From positions 1 to 31,137 of the forward strand of contig DBYS01000023.1 in NCBI GenBank assembly GCA_002310195.1: a stretch of 31,137 bases of DNA. The letters run 5' to 3'. The notes under the pieces are model-generated. The model was given only the letters and a program-made list of their open reading frames with translations, did no database searches and was not told where the DNA came from. Position 1 is the stretch's first letter; every line of letters begins with the position of its first letter. The DNA comes from Bacteroidales bacterium UBA1180 (lineage in GTDB: Bacteria; Bacteroidota; Bacteroidia; Bacteroidales; Paludibacteraceae). The translations under genes and the position numbers were made by a program. Below, piece after piece: positions 6,951-13,214 of this stretch.

Positions 6951-8552
6951 ATGAAGCGATTGATTACCATACTGCTGTGCCTGCTGCCATTCATGGTATC
7001 GGCACAGATCGTTGAGCCCGTACGCTGGAGCGGGGAAGAACTACCTGCTGTCGATGCCACGGCGGTGGACAGCGTGCGCCTAACGGCCACTATCCAACCC
7101 GGCTGGCACATGACGCTGATAGCTATCGGTGAGCAGAAGATAGGCGAGGAGATATACGAGAGCCCTTATACGCTGACGTTCGCCAAGACCGAAGTCAAGC
7201 CCATCCGCTACAACGGTTGCAATGACCAGATGTGTACCGCACCGGAGGTTTGGGAATACCAAGAAGCCTCTCTCCAGCTCTCCCCTAAAGGGAAGAGAGA
7301 GAACGCAGGGGCAAGCTTGCTCATGATCTTCCTGTTAGGCTTGTTAGGCGGATTGCTGGCGATATTCACGCCGTGCGTATGGCCGATCATACCGATGACG
7401 GTGAGCTTCTTCCTCAAGCGCACGGACCAAGGTGCACGGAACGCCGTGCTCTACGGGTTGAGCATCATCATCATCTACGTAGGTCTGGGACTGCTGATCA
7501 CGGTGATTTTCGGTGCATCGGCACTGAACGATTTGAGCACGAACGCGATCGTCAACCTGTTCTTCTTTGCGCTGCTGGTAGTGTTTGCGCTGTCGTTCTT
7601 CGGGCTGTTTGAGATCACATTGCCCGACAGTTGGTCCACGGCCATCGACAGCAAGGCGCGCTCCACAGGCGGACTATTGAGTATTCTGCTCATGGCGTTC
7701 ACGCTGGTGATCGTCTCGTTTAGCTGCACAGGTCCGATCATCGGTACGCTGCTCGTTGAGGCAGCCGGTCATAGTTTGCTGGCGCCGACTATAGGCATGT
7801 TAGGTTTCGCTATAGCGCTGGCGCTGCCGTTCTCGCTGTTTGCCATGTTTCCGCAATGGATGAAGCAGGCGCCCAAGTCCGGCGATTGGATGACTTCGTT
7901 CAAGGTTGTACTCGCGTTCCTCGAACTGGCGCTGTCGCTGAAGTTCTTGAGCGTAGCGGATATGGCTTACGGCTGGGGCATACTGCCGCGGTGGCTGTTT
8001 ATAAGTATATGGATTGTGTGCTTCATGGGTATAGGCGTCTATCTGCTATGGAATATCCGCAGTGTGCCTGTAGTCCGCAAGATCATCCGCGCGGCGGTGA
8101 TCATACCGTCGGTGGCTTTTGCCTGCTACCTTGTGCCTGGATTGTGGGGCGCGCCGGTGAAAGCTATCAGTGCGTTTGCTCCGCCGATGGCGATAGAAGG
8201 TCGCGAGGTTTATAGCGATTACGACGAAGGATTAGCGTATGCCCGCCAGACAGGCAAACCCGTGATCATCGACTTCACAGGTTACGGGTGCGTGAACTGC
8301 CGTAAGATGGAGGCGTACGTGCTTGATGATGACAGCGTGAAGGCGCGATTGGCGAACTACGTGTTCATCGAACTGTTCGTGGATGACAAACGCGACGGGA
8401 TAGGGGACAAGAATAGCAAGATCCAGCGCGAGCAGTTTGGCTCGAACGCCCAGCCGTACTTCGTACAACTCGACGCACAAGGCAACAGCTTGGCTGAGCC
8501 GATGGCGTTTACCACTGATCCGAAGGAATTTATCAAATGGCTCAAATACTAA
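6951..8552 (+). CDS. DsbD-type thiol:disulfide interchange protein
   Basis: Moves reducing power from cytoplasmic thioredoxin across the inner membrane to the periplasm. Order: signal peptide (1-19, MKRLITILLCLLPFMVSAQ); periplasmic DsbD-alpha-like domain (about 20-105) with cysteines C90 and C95; eight-helix CcdA-like core (about 122-400) with the redox cysteines C142 (FTPCVWPIIPMT) and C259 (SFSCTGPII); C-terminal thioredoxin-like domain with C447-V-N-C450 (GYGCVNCRKMEA). All three cysteine pairs are present, so it should be functional. Residues ~105-120 (EASLQLSPKGKRENAG) are a linker encoded by an imperfect palindrome that looks inserted. It lies in a row with hpt, rlmB and gdhA, and rlmB starts 4 bp after its stop. 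Confidence 0.93.
   Translation: MKRLITILLCLLPFMVSAQIVEPVRWSGEELPAVDATAVDSVRLTATIQPGWHMTLIAIGEQKIGEEIYESPYTLTFAKTEVKPIRYNGCNDQMCTAPEVWEYQEASLQLSPKGKRENAGASLLMIFLLGLLGGLLAIFTPCVWPIIPMTVSFFLKRTDQGARNAVLYGLSIIIIYVGLGLLITVIFGASALNDLSTNAIVNLFFFALLVVFALSFFGLFEITLPDSWSTAIDSKARSTGGLLSILLMAFTLVIVSFSCTGPIIGTLLVEAAGHSLLAPTIGMLGFAIALALPFSLFAMFPQWMKQAPKSGDWMTSFKVVLAFLELALSLKFLSVADMAYGWGILPRWLFISIWIVCFMGIGVYLLWNIRSVPVVRKIIRAAVIIPSVAFACYLVPGLWGAPVKAISAFAPPMAIEGREVYSDYDEGLAYARQTGKPVIIDFTGYGCVNCRKMEAYVLDDDSVKARLANYVFIELFVDDKRDGIGDKNSKIQREQFGSNAQPYFVQLDAQGNSLAEPMAFTTDPKEFIKWLKY
7278..7297. repeat. Palindrome encoding the DsbD interdomain linker
   Basis: Inverted repeat CTCTCCCCT (7278-7286) / AGGGAAGAG (7289-7297), one mismatch, flanked by further CT-rich and GA-rich runs (7268-7277, 7298-7302). 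It encodes LSPKGKR at the junction between the periplasmic domain and the first membrane helix. This is a low-complexity, palindromic block unlike the sequence on either side, and the frame is preserved. Confidence 0.55.
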
Positions 8553-8556
8553 ATCT

Positions 8557-9327
8557 ATGATACAGAAACGGAATTATGACACCAAGCGTCCACCGGAGAA
8601 AGAGATGATTTTCGGCATCCGCGCGGTGATTGAAGCGATTGATGCGGGCAAGACACTCGACAAAGTGCTAATCAGACGTGATATGTCGTCAGCCATCGGA
8701 CGCGAACTGATAACCAAACTGCAGAACGTACCGACACAGGTACAGCGCGTGCCGGTGGAGAAACTCAACCAGTTTACCGACAAGAACCACCAAGGCGTGA
8801 TAGCTTTCCTCTCGCCGGTAGAGTTTACGCCGATAGAGTCGCTTGTGCCAATGCTGTTCGAGCAGGGCAGAGTGCCCCTGTTGATGGTGTTGGACGGCAT
8901 AACCGATGTGCGTAACTTCGGTGCTATAGCCCGAACCTGCGAGTGTGCAGGAGTGGATGGCATAGTGATTGCCGCACGTAGCAGTGTGGCGGTTAACGGT
9001 GATGCTATCAAGACATCGGCCGGAGCATTGCACACATTGCCCGTCTGCAAGGTAGCAAACATGCAGGAGGCGCTTCAGTTCCTGCGCGACAGCGGACTGC
9101 GCATTGTGGCTGCTACCGAACACAGTACGCAGAACTACACCGAAGTGGATATGCGTCAGCCGCTCGCTATCATCATGGGTAGCGAGGAGCATGGTATATA
9201 TCAGGCTAATCTTGACCTCGCCACTGATAAGGTGCGTATACCTATGCTCGGCAAACTGGAGAGCCTGAACGTATCCGTTGCCGCCGGCGTGATGATTTAC
9301 GAAGCAGTAAGACAGAGAAACAAATAA
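8557..9327 (+). CDS. rlmB: 23S rRNA 2'-O-methyltransferase, SpoU/TrmH family (RlmB-like)
   Basis: SAM-dependent ribose methyltransferase with the alpha/beta knot fold. Residues ~17-85 are the RNA-binding substrate domain (FGIRAVIEAIDAGKTLDKVL). Knot motifs are NFGAIAR (120-126), GSEEHG (208-213) and the C-terminal block IPMLGKLESLNVSVAAGV (228-245). I start it at ATG 8557, giving 256 aa, the usual RlmB length. A longer in-frame start at 8437 would run 116 bp into the dsbD-like gene and adds a non-conserved arginine-rich stretch. RlmB in E. coli modifies G2251 of 23S rRNA; that exact target is assumed here. gdhA follows after 2 bp. Confidence 0.88.
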   Translation: MIQKRNYDTKRPPEKEMIFGIRAVIEAIDAGKTLDKVLIRRDMSSAIGRELITKLQNVPTQVQRVPVEKLNQFTDKNHQGVIAFLSPVEFTPIESLVPMLFEQGRVPLLMVLDGITDVRNFGAIARTCECAGVDGIVIAARSSVAVNGDAIKTSAGALHTLPVCKVANMQEALQFLRDSGLRIVAATEHSTQNYTEVDMRQPLAIIMGSEEHGIYQANLDLATDKVRIPMLGKLESLNVSVAAGVMIYEAVRQRNK

Positions 9328-9329
9328 CT

Positions 9330-10685
9330 ATGGATAAGCAAACCAAATCGTACGTTGACGCCTTCATGGCGGACTTAATCAAGAAGAATCCCGGTGAGGC
9401 AGAGTTTCACCAAGCCGTTCGCGAAGTTGTGGAAAGTGTTGCGCCGATGATTATGGCGTATCCTTATCTGCGCGAGCAGAAAATCATGGAGCGCATAGTC
9501 GAACCCGAACGCGTAATCATGTTCCGCGTGCCATGGATGGATGATCAAGGCGAAGTGCAGATCAATCGCGGTTTCCGTGTGCAGATGAATAGTGCCATCG
9601 GGCCGTACAAAGGCGGTATACGTTTTCATGAGTCGGTGAACCTGAGTATAATGAAGTTCCTTGCCTTCGAGCAGACGTTCAAGAATGCGCTGACCACCTT
9701 GCCTATGGGTGGTGCCAAGGGTGGTAGTGACTTCTCGCCGCGTGGTAAGAGTGATGCCGAAGTGATGCGGTTCTGCCAATCGTTCATGACTGAACTGCAA
9801 CGTCATATTGGCGCTGACACCGATGTGCCCGCCGGCGATATAGGCGTAGGTGGTCGCGAGATCGGCTATATGTTCGGGCAGTACAAACGTCTGCGCGATG
9901 AGTTCACGGGCACGTTGACCGGCAAAGGTCAGCAGTGGGGCGGCAGCCTAATGCGTCCGGAAGCAACAGGGTACGGAGCATGCTACTTTGCCGAGGCTAT
10001 GTTGGCCACCAGAGGCGAGTCGTTTGAGGGCAAGAAAGTGTGCATCTCCGGCGCGGGCAATGTGGCGCAGTATGCTGCACAGAAAGCCATGCGACTCGGA
10101 GCCAAGGTGCTAACGCTCAGCGACTCTGACGGCTTTATCTATGACCCAGAGGGACTCAACGAAGAGAAGATGAACTATGTGTTCGAACTCAAGAATATCC
10201 GTCGCGGACGAATCAAGGAGTATGCGCAGCAGTATCCGCAGGCACAGTATTTCCCCGGCGAACGCCCGTGGCGTATCCCCTGCGACATTGCTATGCCTTG
10301 CGCTACGCAGAACGAGATTGAGAAAACCGATGCCGAGAATCTGATTAAGAACGGATGCTTCTGCGTGACGGAAGGTGCAAACATGCCGAGTACACCCGAG
10401 GCGATCGCTGTCTTCCAGAGCTCGAAGATCCTCTACAGCCCGGGCAAAGCATCGAACGCCGGTGGTGTAGCAACCAGCGGCTTGGAGATGACGCAGAACT
10501 CCATGCGACTGAAGTGGACAGCCGAAGAAGTTGACCAGCGTCTCCGCACCATCATGGCGGATATTCACACCGCTTGCCTCAAGTACGGCACAGAAGAAGA
10601 CGGCTACATCAACTATGTGAAAGGCGCTAACATCGCCGGTTTCATGAAGGTCGCCAATGCGATGGTCGAGCAGGGACTTGTCTGA
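9330..10685 (+). CDS. gdhA: NADP-type glutamate dehydrogenase
   Basis: Interconverts glutamate and 2-oxoglutarate + ammonia. It belongs to the hexameric ~450-aa class (451 aa). The substrate-binding block GPYKGGIRFHESV has K94, and PMGGAKGGSDF carries the catalytic lysine K130. D170 lies in VPAGDIGVGGREIGYM, and the Rossmann dinucleotide loop is SGAGNVAQYAA (240-250). In Bacteroidales this enzyme is a main route of ammonia assimilation and of amino-acid nitrogen handling. It starts 2 bp after rlmB, so it probably shares that message, although an internal promoter in rlmB cannot be excluded. Coenzyme preference (NADP rather than NAD) is inferred from the family. Confidence 0.95.
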   Translation: MDKQTKSYVDAFMADLIKKNPGEAEFHQAVREVVESVAPMIMAYPYLREQKIMERIVEPERVIMFRVPWMDDQGEVQINRGFRVQMNSAIGPYKGGIRFHESVNLSIMKFLAFEQTFKNALTTLPMGGAKGGSDFSPRGKSDAEVMRFCQSFMTELQRHIGADTDVPAGDIGVGGREIGYMFGQYKRLRDEFTGTLTGKGQQWGGSLMRPEATGYGACYFAEAMLATRGESFEGKKVCISGAGNVAQYAAQKAMRLGAKVLTLSDSDGFIYDPEGLNEEKMNYVFELKNIRRGRIKEYAQQYPQAQYFPGERPWRIPCDIAMPCATQNEIEKTDAENLIKNGCFCVTEGANMPSTPEAIAVFQSSKILYSPGKASNAGGVATSGLEMTQNSMRLKWTAEEVDQRLRTIMADIHTACLKYGTEEDGYINYVKGANIAGFMKVANAMVEQGLV

Positions 10686-10694
10686 GTATAATGC

Positions 10695-10714
10695 ATCCGC
10701 CATTTATGGCGGAT
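10695..10714. repeat. Intercistronic hairpin after gdhA
   Basis: 8-bp perfect stem ATCCGCCA / TGGCGGAT with a TTTA loop, 9 bp after the gdhA stop and 16 bp before the next start. AAAAG rather than a T-tract follows, so it is not a classic terminator. Same layout as the hairpins at 6360, 27659 and 29035. Confidence 0.7.
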
Positions 10715-10730
10715 TAAAAGATGAGAGATT

Positions 10731-11585
10731 ATGCGATATAGAATCTTTATAGTATTGCTGGCTTTTGCCTCAACGATGTACTCTCAGGAGTTCATGCGGG
10801 TGTTTTCTTTGAATAACAGCCCGGAGCCGATTGTACAGAATATAGTCCGATATAATCCCGCTACGAAGTCCAAGGAGCGAATATACATCAATAACGATCA
10901 TTGCTCCTACATGGTTGTACGCAAAGGCGCGCGCTACTACAATGCTTTTCCCGGAGAGAATCTGGTGGAGAGCCGACCGGTGCAGTCGCAAGCTTCCGAA
11001 GGGAATTTTTCCAAGACAGAGTACCGCTACTACAGAGGGATTTTTCTCAAGAATGAACCTGCTAATGGGTATTACGCGTTGCCTCTGGCGGTAGGAGAAA
11101 GTATCCTCATAGCCCCGCACACGATACGTGCCCGCAATAGCGAAAGGACAGAGAACTATCTCTCCTTCTCCGCACAGAATAACGATACGGTATATGCTAT
11201 GCGTGGTGGCGTGGCCTGTCTGGTGGGCGATAACAAAGGTGTGGTTATCAATCATATAGACGAGACTTTTGCGGTATATTTCCACATGCGCTCTGCTTTG
11301 GTTCAGCCCGGCGATGCAGTGGAGGTGGGACAGCCTGTCGGTTTGGCTGCCGGAGGTAAGGTATATGTGGGATTTGTATATCTGGATGAGAAGTATTTCA
11401 AACAGAAAGAAGTAGCTGTAGAGTATCCCTACACGCATTTTGTGCCCCAACTATGGGACGGCGAGCAATTCTTTCAGCCCGGCGAAATGGCAAAATCCAT
11501 AGTTGTCCCGACACTAACGACCGATCTCATCACCCAGGACATGACCAAAGCCCAAAAGAAGCGTTATCTGAAAGGGAAAAAGTAA
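10731..11585 (+). CDS. Secreted M23/LytM-like protein with degenerate active site
   Basis: Signal peptide at 1-18 (MRYRIFIVLLAFASTMYS), so periplasmic or outer surface. Residues ~150-215 resemble the core of an M23 (LytM) domain: NDTVYAMRGGVACLV, VVINHIDETFAVYFHM, VQPGDAVEVGQPVGLAAGG. The zinc motifs appear to be lost: there is no HxxxD before the core, and the usual C-terminal HLHFEV is replaced by KVYVGFVYLD. It is therefore probably a non-catalytic homologue, as in EnvC-like activators, rather than a working endopeptidase. The N-terminal ~140 residues are not recognised. Its AT content is higher than gdhA's. The DUF1016 repeat array begins 12 bp after its stop. Confidence 0.6.
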   Translation: MRYRIFIVLLAFASTMYSQEFMRVFSLNNSPEPIVQNIVRYNPATKSKERIYINNDHCSYMVVRKGARYYNAFPGENLVESRPVQSQASEGNFSKTEYRYYRGIFLKNEPANGYYALPLAVGESILIAPHTIRARNSERTENYLSFSAQNNDTVYAMRGGVACLVGDNKGVVINHIDETFAVYFHMRSALVQPGDAVEVGQPVGLAAGGKVYVGFVYLDEKYFKQKEVAVEYPYTHFVPQLWDGEQFFQPGEMAKSIVVPTLTTDLITQDMTKAQKKRYLKGKK

Positions 11586-11597
11586 AGGAAAGAAAAT

Positions 11598-11939
11598 GCG
11601 ACATTTTCCAAAATGGAAATAGTCGTGACGGATTTCGACAAAGAGAATGATAGAACAAGAAATGGAGAACAACGAATAGACAGATGGGCAACAATTAGAA
11701 AATTTCGAATAGTTCGAATAGAGAAAAGTGGATGAGCAACTATTAGGAATTTCCGAATAGTTCAATGATAGACTAGAGAAAAGTATTAAGAGCAACCATC
11801 CGGAATTTCCGGATAGTTCGAATGGATACGATAGAGAAAATAGTTCAGAGCAACTATCCGAAAATTTAGGATAGTTCAAAATAAGAAAGGAAAGATCAAT
11901 AATAGATTGAGGCAACTACCGAGGATTGCTCGGTAATTG
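11598..11939. repeat. Array of six 28-bp palindromic units upstream of the DUF1016 nuclease gene
   Basis: Units start at 11598, 11688, 11736, 11792, 11850 and 11912, each 28 bp. Five begin GCAAC and one GCGAC; four end ATAGTTC. Each folds as two 12-nt arms (unit positions 3-14 and 16-27) around one central base. Spacing is 90, 48, 56, 58 and 62 bp, and the linkers are purine-rich with a recurring TAGAGAAAA core. Pairs change together: position 9-21 is T-A or C-G; 10-20 is C-G, G-C or T-A; 11-19 is G-C, C-G or A-T; 12-18 is G-C, A-T or C-G. The array fills the 365 bp between the M23-like gene and the nuclease ATG. It is not a CRISPR: the repeats vary, the linkers resemble each other and there are no cas genes. 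Confidence 0.85.
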
Positions 11940-11950
11940 AGAAAGAAAAT

Positions 11951-13126
11951 ATGAAACCGGAATTTATACATAGAGACGGGATGATAGCCAGTACAGATTA
12001 TGTGCGGTGGCTATCCGATCTTAAACAACGCTACCGTCAGAGCCAAATAAAAGCGGTAGTGCGCATCAATCAGTCCATGCTTGAGTTCTACTGGAGCTTG
12101 GGACGAGACATCGTTGCCCTTAAAGCTGAAAGCAAATGGGGAAGCGGAGTGTTGCAACAACTGAGCATTGATTTGCAGCAGATGTTCCCGGAAGAGAAGG
12201 GCTTCTCGTATACCAACATTCGGTATGTGAAACAGTGGTATTCGTTTTACTATGAGCAAGTTGCAATTTGCCAACAAGCTGTTGGCGAATTAAACGATTC
12301 AAATTGCCAACAGCCTGTTGGCGAATTTTGGCATCAGACTGGTGCCAAATTAGATGGCTCAAAATGGCAGCAACTTGTTGCCAAATCTGAAACGCCTGAT
12401 TTCCACCGAGTTGGTGGCGAATTGGAAATGCCTACTGATTTCGCATTAGTTCCTTGGGGACATCATATACAAATCATCTCAAAATCCAATTCGCTTGATG
12501 AAGCTCTATTCTATATCAATCAGACGATTGCTGGGAACTGGAGCCGCAGTAGGTTGGAAGATGAGATAAAAAGCGGTTTGTACAAACGACAAGGAAAAGC
12601 TATAACAAATTTCTCCAATACACTTGCGTTACCGGAACAACAATTGGCGCAAGAAATACTCAAAGACCCGTTGGATCTCAATTTCTTGCATCTCAAAAAA
12701 GGGTACGATGAGCACGTGTTGGAAGAGGCTTTGGTGACAAACATTACCAATTTCTTGCTTGAACTTGGCAAAGGTTTCTCTTACGTAGGCCGACAAATGG
12801 AGTTGCAGATGCCGGGTGGGCAGACTTTCTTCCCAGACTTGATTTTCTATCATATTCCGCAACATCGATATGTGGTTGTTGAACTGAAAGCCGTTAAGTA
12901 TATTCCTGAATTTGCAGGCAAGTTGAATTTTTATGTTACAGCCGTAGATGAGTTGATGCGTGGAGAACTTGACAATCCGACGGTTGGTTTAGTGATATGT
13001 AAATCCTCGGACAAGACGGTTGTTGAATGGTCACTCAAAGACATTCAGAAACCGCTCGGTGTAGCGACATATCAGTTAGAGGAAGTGGTTGAGCGGACTG
13101 TGAAAGAGATTGAAAATAGGAAATAG
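11951..13126 (+). CDS. DUF1016/YhcG-family PD-(D/E)XK nuclease
   Basis: The N-terminal DUF1016_N domain (about 14-105) has YRQSQIKAVVRINQSMLEFYW, WGSGVLQQLSIDLQ and FSYTNIRYVKQWYSFY. The C-terminal YhcG nuclease domain (about 165-385) has VPWGHH, EEALFYINQTI, then the nuclease core: E284, P295-D296 and E311-L-K313 (FFPDLIF, VVVELK), followed by GKLNFYVTAVDELMR. Catalytic residues are intact. The family's biological role is not established to my knowledge. Residues ~106-160, between the domains, are a repetitive segment (CQQAVGELNDS, CQQPVGEF, WQQLVAKS) encoded by five palindromes. The gene is AT-richer than its neighbours and is flanked by 28-bp palindromes on both sides, suggesting a distinct acquired locus. 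Confidence 0.9.
   Translation: MKPEFIHRDGMIASTDYVRWLSDLKQRYRQSQIKAVVRINQSMLEFYWSLGRDIVALKAESKWGSGVLQQLSIDLQQMFPEEKGFSYTNIRYVKQWYSFYYEQVAICQQAVGELNDSNCQQPVGEFWHQTGAKLDGSKWQQLVAKSETPDFHRVGGELEMPTDFALVPWGHHIQIISKSNSLDEALFYINQTIAGNWSRSRLEDEIKSGLYKRQGKAITNFSNTLALPEQQLAQEILKDPLDLNFLHLKKGYDEHVLEEALVTNITNFLLELGKGFSYVGRQMELQMPGGQTFFPDLIFYHIPQHRYVVVELKAVKYIPEFAGKLNFYVTAVDELMRGELDNPTVGLVICKSSDKTVVEWSLKDIQKPLGVATYQLEEVVERTVKEIENRK
12265..12423. repeat. Five in-frame palindromes inside the DUF1016 gene
   Basis: Palindromes centred near 12278, 12314, 12338, 12374 and 12410, spaced 36, 24, 36 and 36 bp, so always in phase with the codons. The first is AATTTGCCAACA-agc-TGTTGGCGAATT; the second has the same core GCCAACA/TGTTGGC. 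The third uses TGGCATCA/TGGTGCCA, the fourth GGCAGCAA/TTGTTGCC and the fifth CCACC/GGTGG. The outer AATT arms are kept while the middle pairs vary. The architecture (about 12-nt arms and a tiny loop) matches the flanking 28-bp units, though the sequence differs. Confidence 0.8.
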
Positions 13127-13157
13127 ACAAGCCTATGAAAGCAAAGTGGGCGTCAGA

Positions 13158-13185
13158 GCAACTATTAGATATTTTCGAATAGTTC
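13158..13185. repeat. Seventh 28-bp palindromic unit, downstream of the DUF1016 gene
   Basis: Begins GCAACTATTAG and ends TTCGAATAGTTC, with the same length and arm layout as the upstream array. It lies 32 bp after the nuclease stop, so the gene is bracketed by the repeat family. A further small inverted repeat TGAAAT-gaa-ATTTCA follows at about 13192-13206. Confidence 0.8.
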
Positions 13186-13214
13186 AAAATGTGAAATGAA
13201 ATTTCAAAAATATA

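Noticed and set aside
11598..11939. CRISPR array
   Set aside because: Units are regular in length, but they differ in sequence while keeping pairing. The linkers are similar purine-rich sequences of 20-62 bp, not unique spacers, and no cas gene is present.
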